From: Pseudomonas sp. Choline-02u-1
GTDB lineage: Bacteria; Pseudomonadota; Gammaproteobacteria; Pseudomonadales; Pseudomonadaceae
Length of the DNA: 64,000 nt
Assembly (NCBI RefSeq): GCF_002836515.1
Contig: NZ_PJBC01000065.1
Span: 372,001 to 436,000, forward strand
Reading direction: 5' to 3'
Positions 1-6,678 of this stretch are shown here, piece by piece. The position numbers were made by a program, and so were the translations under genes. The notes under the pieces are model-generated. The model made no database searches. It was not told the DNA's origin and saw only the letters and a list, made by a program, of their open reading frames with translations. Each line of letters opens with the position of its first letter. The first letter of the stretch is position 1.

Positions 1-228
1 ATGCGGGGTCAGGCTACGGGCGGCGAGGCGGGTTTCGATCTGCGGGCGCGAACCGTGCACCAGCACCAGACGTACGCCGAGGCTGTGCAGCAAGACCAGG
101 TCGTGGACGATATTGCCGAAGTTCGGATGCTCGACGCCGTCGCCGGGAAGCATGACGACGAAGGTGCAGTCGCGGTGAGCATTGATGTAGGGAGACGCGT
201 GGCGGAGCCAATTGACGTATTCGGGCAT
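1..228 (-). CDS. argA: N-acetylglutamate synthase, N-terminal part (cut by window edge)
   Basis: The first 76 codons of ArgA, which acetylates glutamate with acetyl-CoA as the committed step of arginine synthesis. The protein begins MPEYVNWLRHASPYINAHRD and runs into an amino-acid-kinase fold (GDGVEHPNFGNIVHDLVLLH, then LVLVHGSRPQIE), as in bifunctional-type bacterial ArgA where this domain binds the arginine feedback inhibitor. The start is the ATG at 228. The rest of the gene lies beyond the left edge. It is followed upstream by argE on the same strand, and argH is 60 kb away, so arginine genes are scattered as usual in Pseudomonas. Confidence 0.93.
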   Translation of the reverse strand, partial: MPEYVNWLRHASPYINAHRDCTFVVMLPGDGVEHPNFGNIVHDLVLLHSLGVRLVLVHGSRPQIETRLAARSLTPH

Positions 229-400
229 GAACCTGGGCCTGTAATAAAGAGCAGCCGAAAAAAGGGGCGAAACGAAAAACGCACAGCGGGCTGATGGTTA
301 TCGTCGGAACAGGCTTGGCGACACGCGCGCTCTCCTCATGAATACGGGTTGGGGTGCAGGCAATTTACCGGGTTCGGTCAGATAAAACACAGATCTCCTG

Positions 401-487
401 GTGGGAGCGGGCTTGCTCGCGAAGGCGTCCTGTCAGTCGCCAGCAAAGTGTCTGAAACACCGCTTTCGCGAGCAAGCCCGCTCCCAC
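401..487. repeat. REP-like inverted repeat, family A
   Basis: A 23-nt arm (GTGGGAGCGGGCTTGCTCGC plus GAA) at 401-423 is repeated in perfect inverse orientation at 465-487, with a 41-nt spacer. The same arm recurs at 14316-14383 and 62428-62523, and a variant single arm occurs at 3307-3330. It sits between the argA start and the argE stop (both minus strand). This matches the abundant REP elements of P. fluorescens-group genomes. Confidence 0.9.
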
Positions 488-495
488 AGGGGATA

Positions 496-1650
496 TCAGG
501 GTTTGTCCGGGCTCAGGCAGTAATGTTCAATCAACTGCCGAATCAGATGCACGGTAGGCTGCAAACGTGACATTTCAAGGTACTCGCCCGGTTGATGCGC
601 GCAGGCAATGTCGCCGGGGCCGAGCACGATGGTTTCGCAGCCGAGGCGCTGAAGATAAGGCGCTTCGGTGCCGAACGCTACTGCTTCGGCGCGATGGCCG
701 GTGAGCTTTTCGGCGACGCGCACCAGTTCGGCGTCTTCGGCCTGCTCGAACGGCGGCACTTCCGGAAACAGCGGTTGGTAATCGATCTTCACTTTATGCC
801 GCTCGGCGACCGGGTTGAGCTTGCGCAGGATTTCCGCACGAAGCACGTTGGGGTCCATGCCCGGCAGCGGCCGCAGGTCAAACTCCAGCGAACACTGGCC
901 GCAGATGCGATTGGGGTTGTCGCCGCCATGGATGCAGCCGAAGTTCATCGTCGGTTGCGGCACGCTGAATTGTGGATTGCTGAATTCGCGTTGCCACAAC
1001 AGGCGCAGACCACGCAGTTCGCCGATGGCATCGTGCATCGCTTCAAGGGCGCTGTGGCCCAGGCGCGGATCTGAAGAGTGGCCGCTCCGCCCGAGGATAT
1101 CGATGCGCTCCATCATGATGCCTTTGTGCATGCGGATCGGCTTGAGCCCGGTCGGCTCGCCGATCACCGCCGCGCGACCCAACGGTTGCCCGGCCTCGGC
1201 CAGCGCGCGGGCGCCGGACATCGAGCTCTCTTCGTCGCAGGTGGCGAGAATCAGCAGCGGCTGCCTGAACGGTTGCTCAAGCAGCGGTTGCACGGCTTCA
1301 ATGATCAGCGCAAAAAAGCCCTTCATGTCGCAGCTGCCCAGCCCGACCCAGCGGCCATCGACTTCAGTGAGTTTCAGCGGGTCGGTCTGCCACAACGCGT
1401 CATCGTACGGGACCGTGTCGCTGTGCCCGGCCAGCACCAGGCCGCCGGGGCCACTGCCGAAACTGGCGAGCAGATTGAATTTGCCGGGGCTGACCTGCTG
1501 GATGTCGCAGTTGAAACCCAGGTCACCCAGCCAACCCGCCAGCAGATCGATGACGGCGCGGTTGGATTGATCCAGGCTCGGTTGGGTACAGCTGACCGAT
1601 GGCGCTGCAATCAGCGCGGCGAACTGGTCTTGCATGGATGGCAATGGCAT
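496..1650 (-). CDS. argE: Acetylornithine deacetylase
   Basis: 384-residue M20-family metallopeptidase that hydrolyses N-acetylornithine to ornithine and acetate. Visible metal-site motifs: LAGHSDTVPYDD around residue 76, GSCDMKGF around 108 (bridging Asp), and CDEESSMSG around 139 (catalytic Glu pair). Further ligands lie in the C-terminal half (GEPTGL, AFGTEAPYLQ). Length is normal for ArgE. I chose the ATG at 1650, which has GGAG six bases upstream; a GTG three bases earlier is possible. It is divergent from the CYTH-CHAD gene. Other M20 peptidases (DapE) are possible, but size, motifs and the neighbouring argA favour ArgE. Confidence 0.93.
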   Translation of the reverse strand: MPLPSMQDQFAALIAAPSVSCTQPSLDQSNRAVIDLLAGWLGDLGFNCDIQQVSPGKFNLLASFGSGPGGLVLAGHSDTVPYDDALWQTDPLKLTEVDGRWVGLGSCDMKGFFALIIEAVQPLLEQPFRQPLLILATCDEESSMSGARALAEAGQPLGRAAVIGEPTGLKPIRMHKGIMMERIDILGRSGHSSDPRLGHSALEAMHDAIGELRGLRLLWQREFSNPQFSVPQPTMNFGCIHGGDNPNRICGQCSLEFDLRPLPGMDPNVLRAEILRKLNPVAERHKVKIDYQPLFPEVPPFEQAEDAELVRVAEKLTGHRAEAVAFGTEAPYLQRLGCETIVLGPGDIACAHQPGEYLEMSRLQPTVHLIRQLIEHYCLSPDKP

Positions 1651-1808
1651 CACTGACTCCAGGTCCCGGATTGAGACCCACTATAGAACCATCCGGCGCG
1701 CGGAATAAACCGCCGCAGGGCGTAGGAAGTTTGACTCCTGTACACTGCACGGCCTTGGCAGCCACACATTCCCCCGGCTGCGTTCCCGATATCCTGGATT
1801 TTCCGGCC

Positions 1809-3179
1809 ATGCAGAAAGAAACCGAAATCAAACTCCGCGTCAGCCGCGAAACCCTCGCCGCGCTGCGTGAGCACCCGCTGCTGAAGAAACGCAACAAAAG
1901 TGGCTGGGAACGCCGTGAGTTGATGAACCAGTATTTCGACACCCCCGAGCGCGACCTGGCCCGGGCCAAAGTCGCCCTGCGCCTGCGCAAGGATGGTGAC
2001 GAAGTGATTCAGACCCTCAAGACCCGTGGCCAGAGCGTCGCCGGTCTGTCCGAGCGTAACGAGTACGACTGGAAACTGCCGAAAGCCAAGCTCGACGTGA
2101 AGAAGCTCGACGGCGAATGCTGGCCCGAGGCGCTGGCCGAGCTGGACAAGAAAACCCTCAAACCGATCTTCACCACCGATTTCGTCCGCGAGCGCGCCGA
2201 AATCGCCTGGGGCCGTGGCAAGACCAAAGTGGTCATCGAAGCCGCGCTGGACCTCGGTCACGTGGTGGTCGGCAAGCAGAAGGAAGAAATCTGCGAGCTG
2301 GAACTGGAACTGCGCGAAGGCGAACCTGCCGCGCTACTGGAGCTGGCTGCCGAACTGGCCGAAACCCTGGCTTTGATGCCGTGCGATATCAGCAAGGCTG
2401 AGCGCGGTTATCGCCTGCACGACGCCAACAGTTACTCGCTGAGCTTGCCGGCGCCGCAGCTGACCACCGAAACCCGCCTCGACGACGCCTTCGCCGCACT
2501 GAGCTGGCATTTGCTCGGCAGCAGCCAGCGTCTGGCCGAGCAGTATCGCTTCAACGGCCACTGGCGCCTGCTGCAGGACTGGGTCGAGAGCCTCGCGGAA
2601 ATGCGCGCGCTGCTCAGCAGCCTCGGCCAGGCCGCACCGCGTCAGTCGACCCACGATTTGCGCGTGGCCCTCGATGCCTTGCTGGAAGACTGGCGTCCGC
2701 TGGTCCAGGTCGGCATTGAAGACGAAGACGTGCGCAAAGCCGCGCCGGAACAATTCCTCGAAGAACTGGAAGACCCGCGCTGGGGCCAGTTCTCGCTGAA
2801 CGCTTCGCGCTGGCTGTTGGCCCGCACCTGGACCGCCGAGCGCAATACTCGCGGCAATCGTCAGGGTGATGCGCAATTGCACAGCTGGTTGCCGCGTCTG
2901 TTGGGCGAAGAAGCCACCGCTCTGCAGTTGCAGCGCTATCAGCAACAGCCGGAAGATCTCGCCGAGCAACTGCCGCGGATCGAGCGCATTCAGGTCTGGC
3001 TGCACCACGCGCGCAACGTGCTGGACATACCGGAAATGGATCGCCTGTACGGTGAACTGAACAAACTGGCGCAACTGGCCAACGAGCCGACCATCACCGA
3101 CGAACTGCTCGATGCGCGCAAGCACCAGGCGATTGCGGTGTACCAGAACCGCGCCTGGAAAATCCTTCTGCGCAGCTAA
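1809..3179 (+). CDS. CYTH-CHAD inorganic triphosphatase (YgiF-like)
   Basis: 456 residues in two domains. Residues 1-200 form a CYTH triphosphate tunnel with the signature ETEIKLRV at the N-terminus and alternating basic/acidic strands (ALRLRKDGDE, ELELELREGE). Residues 210-450 are a helical CHAD domain rich in conserved His/Arg (STHDLRVALDALLEDWRP, QVWLHHARNVLD), a domain known to bind polyphosphate. E. coli YgiF of the same layout hydrolyses inorganic tripolyphosphate. The start at ATG 1809 gives the CYTH motif right at the N-terminus; the open frame extends upstream, but that part does not look coding. ppx and ppk lie 30 kb away in this window. Confidence 0.9.
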   Translation: MQKETEIKLRVSRETLAALREHPLLKKRNKSGWERRELMNQYFDTPERDLARAKVALRLRKDGDEVIQTLKTRGQSVAGLSERNEYDWKLPKAKLDVKKLDGECWPEALAELDKKTLKPIFTTDFVRERAEIAWGRGKTKVVIEAALDLGHVVVGKQKEEICELELELREGEPAALLELAAELAETLALMPCDISKAERGYRLHDANSYSLSLPAPQLTTETRLDDAFAALSWHLLGSSQRLAEQYRFNGHWRLLQDWVESLAEMRALLSSLGQAAPRQSTHDLRVALDALLEDWRPLVQVGIEDEDVRKAAPEQFLEELEDPRWGQFSLNASRWLLARTWTAERNTRGNRQGDAQLHSWLPRLLGEEATALQLQRYQQQPEDLAEQLPRIERIQVWLHHARNVLDIPEMDRLYGELNKLAQLANEPTITDELLDARKHQAIAVYQNRAWKILLRS

Positions 3180-3190
3180 ACACCTTCCCA

Positions 3191-3330
3191 CCTGATCGTT
3201 CCCACGCTCTGCGTGGGTACGCCTCAATGGACGCTCTGCGTCCGCTTTGGGACGCAGAGCGTCCCGGGCTGCATTCCCACGCGGAGCGTGGGAACGATCA
3301 TCCCCTGTGGGAGCGAGCCTGCTCGCGAAG
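3191..3330. repeat. Compound inverted repeat, family C plus one family A arm
   Basis: Outer arms GATCGTTCCCACGCTC and its inverse GAGCGTGGGAACGATC (3194-3300) flank an inner pair ACGCTCTGCGTCC / GGACGCAGAGCGT-like around 3230-3263. A single variant family A arm (GTGGGAGCGAGCCTGCTCGC) follows at 3307. The same nested design recurs at 33739-33850 and 40597-40733. The element lies between convergent genes and would fold as a long cruciform or RNA hairpin. Confidence 0.85.
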
Positions 3331-3347
3331 AGGCCAGCTGCCTTACC

Positions 3348-3812
3348 TCAAACCGGCAGGCTGGTAGTGGATTTGATCTCCGACAGCGCCACGATCGAAT
3401 TCACTTCCTGTATCCCCGGCACCAGCGACAGCTTCTCGAAAAAGAACCGCTCGTACGCCTCGATATCCGCCGCAACAATGCGCAGCATGAAATCCACCGC
3501 CCCCATCAGCACATAACACTCCAGCACTTCCGGAAAGCCGCGAATCGCCTCGGTGAACTCTGTGAAGTTCGAGCGGCCGTGAGCGTTGAGTTTGATCTCG
3601 GCAAAGATCTGCGTATTCAGGCCGATCTTCTTGCGATCCAGCAAGGTCACCTGGCCGCGAATGATGCCCTCCTCCTTCATCCGCTGAATCCGCCGCCAGC
3701 ACGGCGATTGCGACAGGCCCACCTGCTCGGCGATCTGCGCGCTCGACAGCGAAGCGTCTTCCTGCAGCAAGGCAAGGATCTTGCGGTCGTAGGCATCCAG
3801 CTCGCTGTGCAT
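3348..3812 (-). CDS. Lrp/AsnC-family transcriptional regulator
   Basis: 154 residues. Residues 1-60 are the AsnC helix-turn-helix (LDAYDRKILALLQEDASLSS, then IAEQVGLSQSPCWRRIQRMK); residues 65-145 are the RAM/ACT-like ligand-binding domain (VLECYVLMGAVDFMLRIVA). Such proteins form dimers to octamers and sense amino acids. The recognition helix SPCWRRIQRMKEEGII is typical of the Lrp subgroup close to BkdR/DecR-like regulators. It is divergently transcribed from the 112-residue gene at 3938 across a 125-base gap, so autoregulation and control of that gene are likely. The ligand cannot be told from the sequence. Confidence 0.92.
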   Translation of the reverse strand: MHSELDAYDRKILALLQEDASLSSAQIAEQVGLSQSPCWRRIQRMKEEGIIRGQVTLLDRKKIGLNTQIFAEIKLNAHGRSNFTEFTEAIRGFPEVLECYVLMGAVDFMLRIVAADIEAYERFFFEKLSLVPGIQEVNSIVALSEIKSTTSLPV

Positions 3813-3937
3813 AAAAAATCCTCAAAGATCAACTTTCACGAATCAACTCTTTCGATAAATCCGTTCAGGCGCCGATCATAGCCAAGAAATACCCCGCACC
3901 GAATGTAAAAATTTCTCCACTGATCTGGAGATTCACC

Positions 3938-4276
3938 ATGCCGCACCTTGAAGCCGTAAACAGCCCCGCCACCCGCGCCGATGTCTGGAACGTCAACAAC
4001 GCCCACTGCCTGGCGCAGTACCGAATTCTTGCCGAGGCCGAGCCGGATCTGCTGGTGCGCGTGCTGAATCTGTTCGCCTTGCAGTTTCTGACCCCGGAGC
4101 AGGTCAAGGTCCAGCGCCAGGACGATCTGCTGTCGATCGATCTGCTCATGGGCGGCCTGAGCTGGCATCGCGCGCAAGTGATCGGGGAAAAACTGCGTAA
4201 CCTGATCAGCGTCTGCTCGGTGGATCTGCACAACGCCGACGCGGCGTGGCAAGCGCCCGCCCAGGCTGCCGGCTGA
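3938..4276 (+). CDS. Conserved hypothetical protein, 112 aa
   Basis: I do not recognise a characterised family. The sequence MPHLEAVNSPATRADVWNVN opens a short soluble protein, mostly helical, with AQYRILAEAEPDLLVRVLNL and FALQFLTPEQVKVQRQDDLL. It has no signal peptide and no membrane segment. The middle (RVLNLFALQFLTPEQV) resembles the start of an ACT-like beta-alpha unit, which would fit its divergent pairing with an Lrp/AsnC gene, but this is a guess. A purine-rich stretch (CTGGAGATTCACC) precedes the ATG. It is followed in the same direction by the GspE-type ATPase after 92 bases. Confidence 0.75.
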   Translation: MPHLEAVNSPATRADVWNVNNAHCLAQYRILAEAEPDLLVRVLNLFALQFLTPEQVKVQRQDDLLSIDLLMGGLSWHRAQVIGEKLRNLISVCSVDLHNADAAWQAPAQAAG

Positions 4277-4368
4277 CAAATCCGGCAACGGCTTCGTCGG
4301 GTAGTGGCCCAACGGTCAGCGGGGCCACGACTATCCTTTTGCGCATGTCGCTCAAAAAGGAACGCCGC

Positions 4369-6153
4369 ATGTCCGTTCAATTTGCCACTCAGGACCGCTG
4401 GCTGGACCTTAACGATGTCTTGCGTGAACTGGTCGCCCAAGGCTTCATCTGCCAGGACGCGGCGGAACAGGCGCTCAATGCCCGCCGTCGCCATGCTGCT
4501 CACGGGCAGATGCATCCGCTGGAATTCATCGCCAGCCAGCAACTCGACGACCTCAGCCGTCCGGGCAAACATCTGGATCTTGAAAGCCTGACCCTGTGGC
4601 TGGCGCAGCAGGCCGGCCAGCCGTACTTGCGCATCGATCCGCTGAAAATCAACGTCGCGGCGATCACGCCGCTGATGTCCTACGCCTTCGCCCAGCGCCA
4701 CAAAATTCTCGCCGTCGCGGTGGACCGCGATGCCGTGACCGTGGCCAGCGCTCAGCCCTACGTCAGCGGATGGGAAGCCGATCTGACCCACGTATTGAAG
4801 CTGCCGATCAAACGGGTCGTGGCCAATCCCGTGGACATCCAACGGTTCAGTGTCGAATTTTTCCGGCTGGCCAAATCCGTCAGCGGCGCCAGCAATGCCG
4901 ACGCGCAGAGCGGCAACCTCGGCAACTTCGAACAACTGCTCAACCTCGGTGCCAGCGATCAGGAGCCGGACGCCAATGACGCTCATATCGTCAACATCGT
5001 CGACTGGCTGTTCCAGTACGCCTTCCAGCAACGCGCCAGTGATATCCACATCGAACCGCGCCGCGAGCACGGCACCGTGCGTTTTCGCATCGACGGCGTG
5101 CTGCACAACGTCTACCAATTTCCGCCGCAGGTGACCATGGCGATCGTCAGCCGCCTGAAAAGCCTCGGCCGCATGAACGTCGCGGAAAAGCGCAAACCCC
5201 AGGACGGCCGGGTCAAGACCAAGACGCCGGACGGTGGCGAAGTGGAGTTGCGTCTGTCGACTTTGCCGACAGCGTTCGGCGAAAAAATGGTCATGCGGAT
5301 TTTCGACCCCGAAGTGCTGCTGAAGAATTTCGACCAGTTGGGTTTCAGCGCCGACGACCTGCGCCGCTGGCAGGACATGACCCGTCAGCCCAACGGCATC
5401 ATTCTGGTCACCGGGCCGACCGGTTCGGGCAAGACCACGACCCTGTACACCACCCTGAAAAAACTGGCGACGCCGGAGGTCAACCTCTGCACCATCGAAG
5501 ACCCGATCGAAATGGTCGAGCCGGCCTTCAACCAGATGCAGGTGCAGCACAACATCGAACTGACCTTCGCCGCCGGAGTGCGCGCGCTGATGCGCCAGGA
5601 CCCGGACATCATCATGATCGGCGAGATCCGTGATCTGGAAACCGCCGAAATGGCGATTCAGGCCGCGCTCACCGGGCACTTGGTCTTGTCGACCCTGCAC
5701 ACCAACGACGCGCCAAGCGCGATCAGCCGTTTGCTCGAACTCGGCGTGCCGCATTACCTGATCAAGGCGACCGTGCTCGGGGTCATGGCCCAGCGTCTGG
5801 TGCGTACTTTGTGCCCACACTGCAAGACGCCGCTGACGCTCGAGGATGAAGACTGGCAAACCCTGACCCGGCCCTGGCAAGCGCCGCTGCCGAGCAATGC
5901 GCAACGGGCGATCGGCTGCCTGGAATGTCGCGACACCGGCTATCGCGGCCGCGCCGGGGTCTACGAAATCATGCAACTGAGCGACAGCCTGAAGGCGCTG
6001 ATCACTCCGGACACCGACCTCACCGCGATCAGGCGCCAGGCCTTCAAGGAGGGCATGCGCAGCCTGCGCCTGTCCGGTGCGCAGAAAGTCGCGGCGGGGC
6101 TGACCACGGTGGAGGAAGTGCTGCGGGTGACACCGCAAAGTGAGTTGAAATAA
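4369..6153 (+). CDS. GspE/PilB-type secretion ATPase, orphan
   Basis: 594-residue type II/IV hexameric ATPase. An N-terminal GspE_N-like domain (residues 20-180) precedes the motor: Walker A GPTGSGKTTTLY near residue 349, an Asp box (CTIEDPIEM), Walker B (QDPDIIMIGEIRD) and a His box (GHLVLSTLHTNDAPS). A zinc-binding C-x2-C pair motif (LCPHCKTP about 482, then GCLECRDTGYRGRAGVYEI) marks it as the GspE/PilB branch rather than PilT. The start at ATG 4369 has AAGGA nine bases upstream; ATG 4345 is an alternative. No other secretion or pilus gene is adjacent, so its partner machine is unknown. Confidence 0.9.
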   Translation: MSVQFATQDRWLDLNDVLRELVAQGFICQDAAEQALNARRRHAAHGQMHPLEFIASQQLDDLSRPGKHLDLESLTLWLAQQAGQPYLRIDPLKINVAAITPLMSYAFAQRHKILAVAVDRDAVTVASAQPYVSGWEADLTHVLKLPIKRVVANPVDIQRFSVEFFRLAKSVSGASNADAQSGNLGNFEQLLNLGASDQEPDANDAHIVNIVDWLFQYAFQQRASDIHIEPRREHGTVRFRIDGVLHNVYQFPPQVTMAIVSRLKSLGRMNVAEKRKPQDGRVKTKTPDGGEVELRLSTLPTAFGEKMVMRIFDPEVLLKNFDQLGFSADDLRRWQDMTRQPNGIILVTGPTGSGKTTTLYTTLKKLATPEVNLCTIEDPIEMVEPAFNQMQVQHNIELTFAAGVRALMRQDPDIIMIGEIRDLETAEMAIQAALTGHLVLSTLHTNDAPSAISRLLELGVPHYLIKATVLGVMAQRLVRTLCPHCKTPLTLEDEDWQTLTRPWQAPLPSNAQRAIGCLECRDTGYRGRAGVYEIMQLSDSLKALITPDTDLTAIRRQAFKEGMRSLRLSGAQKVAAGLTTVEEVLRVTPQSELK

Positions 6154-6220
6154 GTCGGCACGGAACTGGATCGGGGATCGGCTATCCAACGCCGTAGTCA
6201 ATCCCAGGAGTCACCTCATC

Positions 6221-6538
6221 ATGCGTCTCAAACTTGCTGTCGCCACCTTGGCCCTGCTGTCGCTTCCCGTTGGTTCGGCCATGGCGGACAGCTTTTGGCG
6301 TAACGTCATCTCCTCCGGTGCCACGACCGGTTCGACCTACCTGACTTTCAAGGATCACAAGCTGATCGTCGCCGCTCAGGACGACGCCGGCAGCTTCGTC
6401 GCCAGTGACGGCGGCATCCGTGGCCCGTACCTGGAAGCAGCCATGCAGAAAGTCCGCGCCGACAATCCGGGCCTGCAGGCTTCGGACATGGAACTGGCGA
6501 ACGCGATTCTGGCGAAGAACGCGGTGGCGTCCGAATAA
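6221..6538 (+). CDS. DUF2388 family secreted protein
   Basis: 105 residues with a Sec signal peptide (MRLKLAVATLALLSLPVGSA, cleavage near AMA-DS). The mature part (DSFWRNVISSGATTGSTYLT ... EAAMQKVRADNPGLQASDME) matches the DUF2388 family that is nearly restricted to Pseudomonas and often present in several copies per genome. Function is unknown. GGAG lies upstream of the ATG (CCCAGGAGTCACCTCATC). The gene is monocistronic, ending at a clear terminator. Confidence 0.85.
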   Translation: MRLKLAVATLALLSLPVGSAMADSFWRNVISSGATTGSTYLTFKDHKLIVAAQDDAGSFVASDGGIRGPYLEAAMQKVRADNPGLQASDMELANAILAKNAVASE

Positions 6539-6555
6539 GCCTTTCGCGTATGAAA

Positions 6556-6585
6556 ATGCCGCTCGATCGAGCGGCATTTTTTTTG
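6556..6585 (+). terminator. Rho-independent terminator of the DUF2388 gene
   Basis: The stem GCCGCTCGATCGAGCGGC at 6558-6575 is self-complementary and is followed by an eight-T run. It lies 18 bases after the DUF2388 stop. Confidence 0.9.
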
Positions 6586-6593
6586 CGCCAGAA

Positions 6594-6677
6594 TCAAAAG
6601 ATCGCAGCCTTCGGCAGCTCCTACCTTTGGAATGCATTCCTACTGTAGGAGCTGCCGAAGGCTGCGATCTTTTGATC
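6594..6677. repeat. Inverted repeat, family B
   Basis: Arm TCAAAAGATCGCAGCCTTCG continuing GCAGCTCCTAC at 6594-6624, with its inverse from 6646 (GTAGGAGCTGCCGAAGGCTG) to 6677. It lies between convergent DUF2388 and gcvP. Related copies occur at 9622, 13082, 21226, 35471, 41218, 49003 (degenerate) and 63624. Confidence 0.92.
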
Positions 6678-6678
6678 T

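Noticed and set aside
3865..6201. 778-codon open frame antisense to the GspE-type ATPase gene
   Set aside because: It is a GC-rich shadow of the real gene in the opposite frame; the sense strand has complete Walker and zinc motifs and the antisense product resembles no family.
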